A program made the position numbers and the translations under genes. A DNA stretch of 64,000 nucleotides from Gemmatimonadota bacterium (lineage in GTDB: Bacteria > Gemmatimonadota > Gemmatimonadetes > Longimicrobiales > Gaopeijiaceae), in NCBI GenBank assembly GCA_022564055.1, contig JADFMD010000003.1, positions 1-64,000 of the forward strand, read 5' to 3'. Shown here in pieces: positions 47,841-57,984 of the stretch. The notes under the pieces were generated by a model. That model ran no database searches. It saw only the letters and a program-made list of their open reading frames with translations, and had not been told where the DNA came from. Numbering within the stretch: position 1 is the stretch's first letter; the number at the start of each line of letters is the position of its first letter.

Positions 47841-48854
47841 ATGATCATCATCACCCGACACGACGTCACCGACGAAGAGCTGGACCATATCCGGGAGCGG
47901 GTGGAGGCCCTCGGGCTTCAGACCCACCTTTCGCGCGGAAAACACCGTACTGTGATTGGATGTATCGGAGACGAGGAGCTTCTGGCCGGCATCCCACTCC
48001 GTTCGATTCCGGGGGTCGAGGCCGTTCACACGGTCATGAAACCATACAAGTTGGCGAACCTCCAGTTTGCCGCCGAACCGACGATAGTTCCGCTGGGCAG
48101 CGCTACCGTCGGCGATACGGCCATCGCTGTCGTGGCGGGCCCTTGTTCGGTGGAGAGCCTTGAAATGCTCTCCGCGACGGCTCAGCGGGTCCAGAAGGCG
48201 GGAGCTGTAGGGCTTCGCGGCGGTGCGTTCAAGCCGCGCAGTTCACCCTATTCCTTCGGCGGGCTGGGCGAGGATGGCCTCAAGATGCTCGCCGATGTCC
48301 GTGCCGAGACCGGCCTCCCGATCGTGACCGAGGTCATGGACACACGCCAGGCGGACTTGGTCGCCGAATACGCCGACGTGCTCCAGATCGGAGCGCGAAA
48401 CATGCAGAATTTTTCCCTTCTCACCGAGGTCGGGAGACTCCACCGGCCGATCCTGCTCAAACGCGGAATGGCGGCCACCGTGGAGGACCTGCTCCTTGCG
48501 GCGGAGTACATCATGAAACAGGGGAACCAAAACGTCATCCTTTGTGAACGGGGTATCCGAACTTTTTCCGACGCGACCCGAAATACTTTCGACCTGGCCG
48601 CCATCCCGGTCCTCAAGAAGGAGACGCACCTTCCGGTGATCGCCGACCCGAGCCATGCCGCTGGCCGGCGTGATCTCGTGGCGGCGCTTTCATACGCGGC
48701 GGTAGCCGCCGGAGCAGACGGGTTGCTGATCGAGGTGCATCCGGACCCGGAGCAGGCAGTCTCGGATGGAGATCAATCGCTTACGTTCGACGAATTCGAC
48801 ACTCTTATGGCGGGCCTGGAGCCCGTTGCCGCCGCAGTGGGAAGGAGCCTCTGA
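47841..48854 (+). CDS. aroF: 3-deoxy-7-phosphoheptulonate synthase (DAHP synthase, AroF/AroG beta type)
   Basis: [66 protein letters not shown]. Confidence 0.95.
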   Translation: MIIITRHDVTDEELDHIRERVEALGLQTHLSRGKHRTVIGCIGDEELLAGIPLRSIPGVEAVHTVMKPYKLANLQFAAEPTIVPLGSATVGDTAIAVVAGPCSVESLEMLSATAQRVQKAGAVGLRGGAFKPRSSPYSFGGLGEDGLKMLADVRAETGLPIVTEVMDTRQADLVAEYADVLQIGARNMQNFSLLTEVGRLHRPILLKRGMAATVEDLLLAAEYIMKQGNQNVILCERGIRTFSDATRNTFDLAAIPVLKKETHLPVIADPSHAAGRRDLVAALSYAAVAAGADGLLIEVHPDPEQAVSDGDQSLTFDEFDTLMAGLEPVAAAVGRSL

Positions 48855-48890
48855 TCTCTGACTTCTTCAACAGGCCTCGGAGGGCCGCGA

Positions 48891-50144
48891 TCAATCCCGC
48901 TCGGATTCGTCGTCTTCATTGGACGTTTGCGAACGTAAAAACATCGTCAACGCCAGGTGTTCTCGGCTATCCATGTCCATGATTGCGAGCGCCATCTCAT
49001 AGGCCCCATCCACTTTGTCGTATACACGAACGACGCGGCCGTACGCCTTGATTCCCTCGCTACGGTCAGGGACGTCCAGAACGAATTCGACCATCGAGTT
49101 CAATTCCAGAGGCTCCTTCGCCTTGAGACTCAGGCCCCGCTCACTGATGTTCAGCGTAGAAAATGGCACCCCCTTGTCGTTCAGAACGCGGATCTCCCCC
49201 TTCAGCTCGACCCTAACTCGCCGGAGTGCGCGGCGATTGGCGCCGTACAGTTGGGTCTGGTTCTTCCCCTTGGCCTTGGCGGTATACATAGCCCGGTCTG
49301 CGCATCGAATGAGCGCCTCGGGCGCCACGGCGTCGACCGGATAGGAGGCCACCCCCAGACTCATGGTCACCCCGTTTTTCGACGGTGACGGAGAGAACTC
49401 AAGCTCTGCAATCGCTCGGCACACCCGATCCGCCACCCCCCCCGCATCTTCCTTCGACGTTTCAGGCATGATGAGGACGAACTCCTCACCTCCGTACCGC
49501 ACCGCTACGTCCTGGTCTCTTCCGGCCTCCCGGAGAGCCTCCCCAACAGCCTTCAAGGCGTCATTACCGGCGTCGTGACCGAATCGATCGTTGTAGTATT
49601 TGAAGTTGTCGAGGTCGCCCATGGCGATCGAAAACTCTCCGCCGCTCCTCTCGCAGCGCTTAACCTCCCACCGAAGGAACTCCTGGAAGAACCTGAAGTT
49701 GTGGAGACCCGTGAGCTCATCCTTGTACGCGGAGGCGCGAGTCTCTTCAAAGAGCTTGAGTTCGATCACCTTCGGATGTTTCATCCTGGGGGTCATCTGC
49801 ACGAAGTAGCTCACCAACGCAACAGACAAGTCCATCTCATAGCCCACGGCATCCTCGAGTTCTTGCCGGTGGAGGATCACCGCGTCCCAATGTTTTCTAG
49901 CCTCGTCAGGCTCAAAACGAATGTCCGTGAGCAGGTACAGTAATTCGACAAAAACGACCGGGCCCTCCCGCTCCTCCAACTCCTGGAGGGCCGCCACGAG
50001 AGCGCCGATGCCGAGGTCGTCTCGATATAGAAGACCATAGATGACTTCGACAATCTCCGGCTTCCAAGGCAAAGGGCGGGTTTCCGAAAAAACCGGAGCC
50101 CGACCTAATCCTTCCGGAGTTTGGTCGCTAGAAGACATCGTCAA
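48891..50144 (-). CDS. Diguanylate cyclase (GGDEF) with C-terminal PilZ domain
   Basis: RYGGEEFVLIMPE active site; C-terminal RRVRVELKGEIRVLN...LNISERGLSL (RxxxR and D/NxSxxG). Confidence 0.85.
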   Translation of the reverse strand: MTMSSSDQTPEGLGRAPVFSETRPLPWKPEIVEVIYGLLYRDDLGIGALVAALQELEEREGPVVFVELLYLLTDIRFEPDEARKHWDAVILHRQELEDAVGYEMDLSVALVSYFVQMTPRMKHPKVIELKLFEETRASAYKDELTGLHNFRFFQEFLRWEVKRCERSGGEFSIAMGDLDNFKYYNDRFGHDAGNDALKAVGEALREAGRDQDVAVRYGGEEFVLIMPETSKEDAGGVADRVCRAIAELEFSPSPSKNGVTMSLGVASYPVDAVAPEALIRCADRAMYTAKAKGKNQTQLYGANRRALRRVRVELKGEIRVLNDKGVPFSTLNISERGLSLKAKEPLELNSMVEFVLDVPDRSEGIKAYGRVVRVYDKVDGAYEMALAIMDMDSREHLALTMFLRSQTSNEDDESERD

Positions 50145-50168
50145 CCCCCGCGCGGTGATTAATCAGGA

Positions 50169-52196
50169 TCAACGCACCGGGAGCTCGACTCGACCCAAGA
50201 ACTTGTCCTCGAGGAGCTCCACCCTGAAGTCGGCGAGGTAGGGTGCACGGGTCGCTGCATCGGCATCGAGCGGCCGAATTTCCAGAGTGTGAACCGGCCC
50301 GGCCGTTACGGGAAAGCTCACGAGAGCCGTGGGGCCGATCTCTTCTCCGTCGATGAACACACGCCCGCCCGGTCGGGAATCGATGGTGATCGTCCCAAAA
50401 GGTGTCACCTCAGCCCGCAGAGTGAGTTGCTGAGCCGGAGATAGCGTCTGGCTGACGTCGAAGATACGGATTCTGCGGGGGGAGACCTCTGACGTGCCGA
50501 AAATCTCGATCCGGTGGGCAACGCCCTCCGAAACCACTCGGTTCAGGATGGGCGCCGGGCCCAAAGTTTCTCCGTCGATCATCACGATCGTACGGGACGC
50601 GACCGACGCCGGGATCACCTGTATCGTCAACCGTCCAGGACCGCTAGGCGCGACGGGTCGGGCCACCACTCCCACCCGAAATCCAAACGTATCGGGTAGC
50701 AAGGGAAGCCCCGCCACGTCCGTGATCCCGTCTCCCAGCACGAGTCGGTAGAGGCCAGCCGCGAGGGGTTCGGCCGGATCGACACGTAACGTTTCATCAT
50801 CATCGCCACAGCACGTGAACGTGGATGCCACCCGAGCGCCGGTCGCCGTAATCAACATTACGGTCGCCGAATCCAGTGTCAGCGGATTCATCGGGTTGCT
50901 GAACCTGGCGAACACCGGGCTTCCGCCATCGACGCCGGCCGATCCGTCGGCAGGGTCCGTACTCGTGAGGACCGGTGGATTCGGTGGCAAAGGCTGGGTC
51001 ACAAAGGACAGGAGACTCTCCAGTGACCCGCCTCCCCGAGGCGGGCGGATCTCCCCTCCGGAAGAAGACCGCAGCCCGCCGTTCAACACGATCTGATACC
51101 GCGTTGCGTAGGCGAGAGGAGTCAGAGGCGTGATGTTGACCACCAGGCCATCCTCCGACGCACTGACCTCGGTGGGAACGAGCACTCCTCCCGGGCCGAG
51201 GAGTTGGACGGTCGAGCTCGTGGCCGTGGCCGAATTGATGAGCCCGGTGAAACCCACTGTGATGGGGCTATCGATGGCGGCCCCACCCTCGATCGCCCTG
51301 TATCCCGGAGATTGAGCGAACACCCCCCGCGTGAACACAGCGGAAAATCCAAAATCTTGTAAGCGCTGATCCAACTGCCCTTGGACCCCGCCAAGATCCA
51401 TCGCGACGGCAGTTATCCCGGCCATGAGCGCAAGACCCACCGCGGCCCACGGCCACCGTGAACGCCGATCTCCAGCCCTTGAGGACCTGGGTATGGGCTG
51501 CTGCACAGGTGCCACGGGCGCGTCTTGACCGGCCAGGAGCACGACAAATAGCTCCATCGGATCAGGTACACCCTTGAGGTCCTTTTCACCGATAGACGAG
51601 AACTGATAGTGCTTGCGGTGGCGGAGTTGCTGGTACGCCGATTCCGAGACCACAACGCCGGCTAGCGGCGCGTGACTTTCGATTCGGGAAGCGACATTCA
51701 CTCCACTCCCGTATACGTCGCCGTCTTCACCGAATACGATGTCGCCGAGATGAACGCCCACCCGCAAAGAAACCCGCGACTCTTTGACGTCTTTCAGGGT
51801 GGGGAACGAGTGCTGTAGGGCGTGAGCCGAGTTGACGGCGGCGTCCAAGCTGGAAAACTCCGCGAGCATTCCATCGCCGAGGAACTTCACAACTCGCCCG
51901 CCCTTGTCCCCCACGATCTGCTTCGAGATGCGCTGGAAGCCCTTGATCACCGCTAGTGCGAGATCCTCATCGTGAGAAGAAAGAGCCGTATACCCCGCCA
52001 CGTCCGCAAAAAGGATTGCGGCAAGGCGACGTTCGGTAGGCTTTTCCGAACCTAGGACGTCGGGGCCTGGAGCGTCCGGAGTGGGAGCCTCAGGTTTGGA
52101 ACCGTCGGGATCGGGCGCGTCAGGAGTGGAAGCATCAGGACCCGGAGTGTCCGGATCTGAAGCGTCCGGAGTGGGAGCGTCAGGGGGTTCGGTCAT
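50169..52196 (-). CDS. Class III adenylate/guanylate cyclase with TM, Big_5-like and PEGA-like extracytoplasmic domains
   Basis: AAILFADVAGYTALSS...KFLGDGMLAEF...VNVASRIESHA cyclase core; TM WPWAAVGLALMAGITAVAM; C-terminal GTITIDSRPGGRVFIDGEEIGPT. Confidence 0.8.
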   Translation of the reverse strand: MTEPPDAPTPDASDPDTPGPDASTPDAPDPDGSKPEAPTPDAPGPDVLGSEKPTERRLAAILFADVAGYTALSSHDEDLALAVIKGFQRISKQIVGDKGGRVVKFLGDGMLAEFSSLDAAVNSAHALQHSFPTLKDVKESRVSLRVGVHLGDIVFGEDGDVYGSGVNVASRIESHAPLAGVVVSESAYQQLRHRKHYQFSSIGEKDLKGVPDPMELFVVLLAGQDAPVAPVQQPIPRSSRAGDRRSRWPWAAVGLALMAGITAVAMDLGGVQGQLDQRLQDFGFSAVFTRGVFAQSPGYRAIEGGAAIDSPITVGFTGLINSATATSSTVQLLGPGGVLVPTEVSASEDGLVVNITPLTPLAYATRYQIVLNGGLRSSSGGEIRPPRGGGSLESLLSFVTQPLPPNPPVLTSTDPADGSAGVDGGSPVFARFSNPMNPLTLDSATVMLITATGARVASTFTCCGDDDETLRVDPAEPLAAGLYRLVLGDGITDVAGLPLLPDTFGFRVGVVARPVAPSGPGRLTIQVIPASVASRTIVMIDGETLGPAPILNRVVSEGVAHRIEIFGTSEVSPRRIRIFDVSQTLSPAQQLTLRAEVTPFGTITIDSRPGGRVFIDGEEIGPTALVSFPVTAGPVHTLEIRPLDADAATRAPYLADFRVELLEDKFLGRVELPVR
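52050..52184 (-). repeat. 15-bp tandem repeat encoding 9 P-(D/E)-x-x-x pentapeptides at the cyclase N-terminus
   Basis: PDAPT PDASD PDTPG PDAST PDAPD PDGSK PEAPT PDAPG PDVLG. Confidence 0.85.
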
Positions 52197-52280
52197 CGAG
52201 CCGCGCTTGGTTAGAGGACACCACCGTAAACATGTGTTGTCTCAAGCCGCCGGGGCAAGCTTCGTCGAACCTGGACGATC

Positions 52281-55200
52281 TTAGCGGATCCTACGGATAT
52301 CCCGAAATCTCTCGATCGCCTGTAGGTCAAAAACGGTGACGCCGTACAACTCCTCCACGCGTTCCACCATGGGTTCTATCTCGAAGAGCGGGTCGAGATC
52401 GAGGATTCCCCGGTAGGTCGACACGGCATCGTCCTCACGACCGGCGCTCTGGTACGCTCCGGCGAGCAACGCCCTCGAGATGGTCTCCTGCTCAGGCGTG
52501 AGCCCCCCCAACTCGAGGGTTCGTTCGAAAAAACGGATCAATCCCACGAAGTTGGCCTCGTCCCAATACTGGAACCCCTCTCCCAGCCTCGCCCGTGTTT
52601 CTTCCCGGGGGGTAAATACGGCGATCGAGTCCTGGTATGCCAGGCGAAGCTCGTCTGCCTCTCTCGGCAGACCAGCCGCATAATCCGCCAGGAAGGTCAG
52701 CCCCGCGGTGTGCCCCTCGCTATCGCCGTCCTGGAGCGCCCTGAAGATATCCAGCGTGAGGGCCACCGTCATGGAGTCCGTGAAGAACTCCGGTCCGGGG
52801 TCCGTGTCCAGCAGCTCCAGGAAGTTTGCGAGAGCCTGAACGCCTTGGCCTTGCGATGCCCTGTAGCGACTCAGCGCCTCGAAGTAGAGCCGCCTACGGT
52901 CGCCGGTCACGTACGGAGCGAACTCCCCAGCCCACAATTCCATCAGTTCGTTGTCGTCGACGGCCAGGGAGGCCTGGAAGGCCACCCAATACAGTTCGGG
53001 CCGATCCTCGTCGTACGCGACAATCCTTCCAGCCCGGTCCGCCTCGAGGACCACCATCGCGATCTGGAGGGCACGCCGCGGATTGTCCAAGGCCAGATGT
53101 CCCGTGGCCAACCGGGCGAAAAATTGGAACTCCCGATCGGGCGCGATGCGGCCCTGAAGCTCTTCACCAAAGGTTACAAGGTCTTCAAATGCCCCGGCCT
53201 CGAATGCCGCGGCAAGACCCAACTGCAAGAGCTCCAGCCCACCGTCCCCGGACCGGTCCCTGAGGGGAATGACCTGGAGAGCTCGGCGGGCGCTCGCCAA
53301 CGCCGCACCCGGCTGATCTACGTCCGCGTGCGCGATCGCCAGACGCCGATGAAGCTCGAACCCGCGGTCCTCGCCCACCCATCCCTGCAGCGCCTGCTCC
53401 CGGGCGACCGCTTCGGCGAACCTCCCGAGTTGGAATTCCGCGGAGAACCCATACCATTGGACCTCTTGAGCAAGGTCCGGAGCCAGGCTCAACACCCCTT
53501 GATCGGTCAGGGACTCCGCCCTGGCTACCGCGTCCAAAACCTCCACGTGCGCTTCTCGGGCCGCGGCTTCCCGGGCCACCAAATGGGCCAACGGAATGGG
53601 CTCGTCCGACGCGCTCGCTGTACCCGCGATGCTCACTGGATCCACGCGGAGCCAGCGGTACTCGAAATCTTCGTCCAAGGGGAAATCGAAGGCCCTCCCC
53701 GTCGTTGTGGCGATGGGAGTAAACGGGCCCTGGCGAGACGTGGCACCCGAGAGCCGGTATCCCCACAAATAGTCGGAACCGACCTGATCCCAGGAAAACC
53801 TCATCGCATCGGCAGACAGAGCGACCCGGAGCGTCTCCAACTCCGGCAAGCGCGCGTCCCACCGATAGACCAGGGTGCGCCCCTCCTCCAGATTGGCGAG
53901 ATAGACGTTGCCCAAGGCATCCAGCGAAAGATGCGTAGCCTCGAACCTCGAGTCGCGGCCCCCCAGCCTGACGAGAACCCGCTCCAGGTTGGAATCCAAG
54001 ATCGTCACGCGGCTGGTCTCTTGCTCGAGGATGAAAAGATTTCCCTGGGTGTCGAATTTGATGTCCTGCACCGGGCCCGCGAGAAGCCCCGCGGCCACCA
54101 CCTCATGAGGACCGCCATCGAGCGGGATTCGCACGATCGACAACCCTTCTTCGGCCCAGGCGAACAATTCATCGTCGGGAGAAAGGGCCACGCCCCGCGC
54201 CTCCCTGAGGGGGAAGGAAGCGAGAAGCGACGTCAGATCTGCACTGAACACGACGACCCGATGGTTATCCCGGTCCGCTATTACCACACTTCCGTCTGAG
54301 AACAGCGCCACGCCCACTGGTTTGTTGAGCCGCCGGTCGTCGTCGTAATCGCGCCCAAACGTTCCGAGGGACATGCCGTCCCGGGTGTCGAACACGGCGA
54401 AGCGATCCTCATCCGGCTCCGTCACCACAAGCAAGGTGTCGTTGAAAGCCATCGTGCCCGGGGTTCGCTGGAACCCCATCACCAACGTCTCGGGCCCAAC
54501 CGTCTCCGGGATCAAATAGGACTCGAACACGTCACCGAACAGATCCTCGAAGCTCTCGGATGTGACGCGTTCCACGCGAAGGCCGCGACCCCTGGCCGAT
54601 GCGATGACGAAACGGGCCGTGCCATCCGCCCCTGGCTCTACTCCGGTCACCGCGCCCGCCGGGTCGGGCGGTAGCTGGCTCACCCGGATCGGGTAACCCC
54701 ACTCCAACCGGGGTGCATCCCCGCCTTCGGCGAGCGCAATGCGCTCCACCTTTCGAAGGTCACGATCCAACACCACGAGATGCCGTTCTGGGGTAAAAGC
54801 CACCCCTACCGGGTCACGGAAGGACCCCCTGCCTCGGCCGACACCCCCATACAGCGCACGGCTCTGTGTCGCAGCCGCCGGATCGAGGCGGTTTCCGCCC
54901 CAGACCTGGCCCTGCTCGCCATCCAGGACCACGAGGGTACCGGATCCATCGACCGTAATGGCCGCGGCTTCTTCGACCGCTCCCAAGGACAACACCTGAG
55001 GCGCGCTCGGCCCCTGCCAGGCGACGTCTGAAAATGGGGGCAAGGTGAAGACCTGCGCCCCGCCGTCCTTGTCTGCCACGAAAATCCGACCGTCGCCGCC
55101 TACCGCGATCCCGATGGGATTCCCGATCACCGGTCCCAAGCCCAATTGGCGTACGAACGCCCCGTCTCGCGAAAACACGGTGACCGAGGGGTCGCCCTTG

Positions 55201-55661
55201 TCGAGCACGTAGACGAACCCACGCGGACCGAGCGCCAGCGCCACGGGATCATTCAACCGGGATGCCCCGCGCCTGCTTCCGGCGATGACATACTGGAGCT
55301 CGCCCCGCCGGTCGTAGACGAGGACCTGCTTCAACCCATGGTCGAGAACGTAGGCGCGCCCATCGTCGTCGAACGCGACAGCCACGGGTTCGTCTAGACC
55401 CTCTGCTCCGTAGGCGCGGATCGGAGCACCGGCCCGATCGAAGACCATCACCTGTCCGCGTCGGTCCACGATGTGCAGCGTCCCGTCGCGCGCAACCGCG
55501 ATTGCGGTGGGGTCCCTGGGCGAGGTGGGACCTACAGGCGGGAGGTCGAAGGAGCCATCACTCAGGTAGGTCGCCCTGGCGGCGATCTGGCCAGCCGCCG
55601 AGGCAAAATTCACCAGCAGGAGGGCGGTACAGGTTATTACCGTCCGAAACGCTGCGGTCAT
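52281..55661 (-). CDS. Secreted beta-propeller (NHL-like) plus TPR-like repeat protein
   Basis: Repeated DPTAIAVARDGTLHIVDRRGQVMVFD-type blades, helical-repeat C-terminus; start 55661 preferred (GGGGAG upstream, signal peptide). Confidence 0.75.
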   Translation of the reverse strand: MTAAFRTVITCTALLLVNFASAAGQIAARATYLSDGSFDLPPVGPTSPRDPTAIAVARDGTLHIVDRRGQVMVFDRAGAPIRAYGAEGLDEPVAVAFDDDGRAYVLDHGLKQVLVYDRRGELQYVIAGSRRGASRLNDPVALALGPRGFVYVLDKGDPSVTVFSRDGAFVRQLGLGPVIGNPIGIAVGGDGRIFVADKDGGAQVFTLPPFSDVAWQGPSAPQVLSLGAVEEAAAITVDGSGTLVVLDGEQGQVWGGNRLDPAAATQSRALYGGVGRGRGSFRDPVGVAFTPERHLVVLDRDLRKVERIALAEGGDAPRLEWGYPIRVSQLPPDPAGAVTGVEPGADGTARFVIASARGRGLRVERVTSESFEDLFGDVFESYLIPETVGPETLVMGFQRTPGTMAFNDTLLVVTEPDEDRFAVFDTRDGMSLGTFGRDYDDDRRLNKPVGVALFSDGSVVIADRDNHRVVVFSADLTSLLASFPLREARGVALSPDDELFAWAEEGLSIVRIPLDGGPHEVVAAGLLAGPVQDIKFDTQGNLFILEQETSRVTILDSNLERVLVRLGGRDSRFEATHLSLDALGNVYLANLEEGRTLVYRWDARLPELETLRVALSADAMRFSWDQVGSDYLWGYRLSGATSRQGPFTPIATTTGRAFDFPLDEDFEYRWLRVDPVSIAGTASASDEPIPLAHLVAREAAAREAHVEVLDAVARAESLTDQGVLSLAPDLAQEVQWYGFSAEFQLGRFAEAVAREQALQGWVGEDRGFELHRRLAIAHADVDQPGAALASARRALQVIPLRDRSGDGGLELLQLGLAAAFEAGAFEDLVTFGEELQGRIAPDREFQFFARLATGHLALDNPRRALQIAMVVLEADRAGRIVAYDEDRPELYWVAFQASLAVDDNELMELWAGEFAPYVTGDRRRLYFEALSRYRASQGQGVQALANFLELLDTDPGPEFFTDSMTVALTLDIFRALQDGDSEGHTAGLTFLADYAAGLPREADELRLAYQDSIAVFTPREETRARLGEGFQYWDEANFVGLIRFFERTLELGGLTPEQETISRALLAGAYQSAGREDDAVSTYRGILDLDPLFEIEPMVERVEELYGVTVFDLQAIERFRDIRRIR

Positions 55662-55994
55662 GACCAACTCCCCTTGTGGCACTCGGAAAATGACGACCCG
55701 AGGCGGATCATACTATCTCGGACGCTCGACGTCCTTCTCGAAGCTAAATTCTATCGCATGAAATCGCACGGGTGTCGTGTTCGACTCCGTATCAAGCTCT
55801 CGCCCATTTTTTTACGGCAACCCCAGACCGAGGCCCGATTTTCTTGCAGCAGGGGAAGAATCAGACTGCAACATTCAGGCCGTACCCAAATCGACCGGAC
55901 GCAATCGAGCCGGATTCGCTATTTTCTTGAGAGGCCATCGGCTTCATCGCGACGAAGCTCCTAGCCGCCGCGTCACCACGGTTCAACGCCTTCG

Positions 55995-56474
55995 ATGATA
56001 TCCAGGACCACCATTCCCGATAGATGCGCTCATTCCGCGCTCATCCCCCTGCTGGCGGCGTGCGTGTGCTTCCCCATGGCCTGCGGAGAGGGCGGGGCGC
56101 CTCCTCCCTCGAGCGGGAGCGAATCCGCCGCACCCGCAGCGTCGACAGACCCGGAAGGAGTTGTCGTAGACATCGACCTCGACGAGTACAACATCCTCAT
56201 GAACGCCGTCATGCCCGCCGGTCGCGTGACTCTCGCACTCGCGAACCGGGGTTTCGAGGAACACAATCTTCTGTTCGTGGTCCTCGAGTCCGACTCGACG
56301 GTCTGGGAGACCGAGCGCCGCCTGAGCCCGGGAGAGAGGCGCACGGTGACCCTCGACCTCGAAGCGGGCAAGTACAGAGCCGTGTGCGATTTTTCTGGGC
56401 ATGAAGGCCGGGGAATGTTGGTGGAGTTCTCGGTTGAAGAAAAAACTCCGACTGGGGCCGGGCCAGACCGCTAG
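55995..56474 (+). CDS. Cupredoxin-like lipoprotein
   Basis: Lipobox-like FPMACGEGG; ligand set EHNL / VCDFSGHEGRGM (His, Cys, His, Met). Confidence 0.7.
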   Translation: MISRTTIPDRCAHSALIPLLAACVCFPMACGEGGAPPPSSGSESAAPAASTDPEGVVVDIDLDEYNILMNAVMPAGRVTLALANRGFEEHNLLFVVLESDSTVWETERRLSPGERRTVTLDLEAGKYRAVCDFSGHEGRGMLVEFSVEEKTPTGAGPDR

Positions 56475-56481
56475 AGTTCGC

Positions 56482-57984
56482 TCAACGATCCACAACCCCA
56501 GGAGCGCCGGCCATTGCGAGCAGGGACTCGATCATCCCTTCATCGCCGTAGATTTCAGGCACCCCGGAGACCGGTACCCCTGCGGAACGCGCAGCATCAG
56601 CCGTCGTCGGTCCAACACAGAAGATCTGCACGCCCTCGAGGTCCACCCCGGACGAAGCCAGTGACGTCGCCGCAGAAGGGCTGTACAGAAGCACCGCATC
56701 CACGCCCCTCCTGAACGCGTCCAACGCGGCGTCACTCGGCGGCTGGAGCAGCGTGTCGTACACATGGAGGGTTTCAACTTCCAACCCCAACCGAGTCAAT
56801 CCGTGGGAAACCTCGTCTACCGCGAGCGTTCCGCACGGGAAGAGTACCCGCTCGCCGCTGCTCGCCTCGACCCCGATCGCCTCCACGAGAGCCCGGGCTC
56901 GATGCTCTTCTGGAATCAGATCGGCACGGATCCCCACACCTTTCAGGCCGGCCGCCGTCTTGGGACCGACCGCGGCGATGCGAGTAGCCCCGAAAAAGCG
57001 GGCGTCGAGTCCCTGACGCTCGATTTGCCGGATGAGCCCTTCGACGCCGTGGAGGGACGTGAACACCATCCAATCGTGGTCGGAGCGGGGCACCGAGATC
57101 TGCGCCTCCAGGTACTCGATACGGATCAGCGGTGAGTCGATCACCTCCGCGCCGAGCCCTCGGAGCTTAGAAATGACCTGCCTGCTCGCGAAGGAGGGTC
57201 GGGTCACGACCACTCGGCAGCCGGCCAGGGGCCCGAAGCCCAAGGCTGGTGTATTTCCGTCGAGCCGGGGCAATCCGGCGCCCGGACCCACGATAAGCAC
57301 CATCGGCGCCCGCAGACCCGCGTCGAGGACCACGCCCGCGATGGAGGCAAGGGTCCCCCGGACCTGACGCTCCCCTGGGAGCGTGCCCTCTTGAACGACC
57401 GCGGCGGGGGTCGCGCTGTCCCGGCCTGCCGCAATCAGGCCCTTCGTCACCTCCTCCAGCTTAGCGCCGCCCATGAGCACCACCGCGGTGTCCAACTTCG
57501 CCATGGCGTCGTACGGAAGGTCACGAGCCGGAAGGCCCTTTCCGACGCTCGGCGTCACGATACTCACCGTGCTCGCCTGTCCGCGCAGCGTGAGCGGGAT
57601 GCCCGCGGCGGCCGGCACGCCGGTCGCGCTACTCACGCCTGGAACCACCTCACAGGGGATGCCGGCCAGACAGCAGGCCTCGATCTCTTCCCATCCCCGG
57701 CCATAGATGAAGGGATCACCGCCCTTCAGACGAACCACCTCCTTACCGGCCCGGGCCCGCTCGATCAAAACCTCGTGGATCCAGTCCTGACCCACCGTGT
57801 GCTGACCGGGCGCCTTGAAGACGTCGATCAGCTCGGCATCGGACTTCGTGAGGGTCAAGAGCTCCGCACCGGCGAGCCGATCATACACGACCACATCGGC
57901 CCGTCCGAGAAGCGCTTGTCCCCGAACGGTGATGAGCCCCGCGTCTCCGGGCCCCGCACCGACCAGCCACACCCGACCGGTCAA
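56482..57984 (-). CDS. Uroporphyrinogen-III C-methyltransferase fused to uroporphyrinogen-III synthase (CobA-HemD)
   Basis: SUMT: GRVWLVGAGPGDAGLITVRG, VVRLKGGDPFIYGRG, EVVPGVSSATGVPAAAGIPLT; C-terminal HemD-like domain. Likely TTG start (TTGA overlap with the preceding stop). Confidence 0.9.
   Translation of the reverse strand: MTGRVWLVGAGPGDAGLITVRGQALLGRADVVVYDRLAGAELLTLTKSDAELIDVFKAPGQHTVGQDWIHEVLIERARAGKEVVRLKGGDPFIYGRGWEEIEACCLAGIPCEVVPGVSSATGVPAAAGIPLTLRGQASTVSIVTPSVGKGLPARDLPYDAMAKLDTAVVLMGGAKLEEVTKGLIAAGRDSATPAAVVQEGTLPGERQVRGTLASIAGVVLDAGLRAPMVLIVGPGAGLPRLDGNTPALGFGPLAGCRVVVTRPSFASRQVISKLRGLGAEVIDSPLIRIEYLEAQISVPRSDHDWMVFTSLHGVEGLIRQIERQGLDARFFGATRIAAVGPKTAAGLKGVGIRADLIPEEHRARALVEAIGVEASSGERVLFPCGTLAVDEVSHGLTRLGLEVETLHVYDTLLQPPSDAALDAFRRGVDAVLLYSPSAATSLASSGVDLEGVQIFCVGPTTADAARSAGVPVSGVPEIYGDEGMIESLLAMAGAPGVVDR

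Noticed and set aside
52710-54299. 529-aa + strand ORF
   Set aside because: Antisense shadow of the NHL/TPR protein; no recognisable domain.
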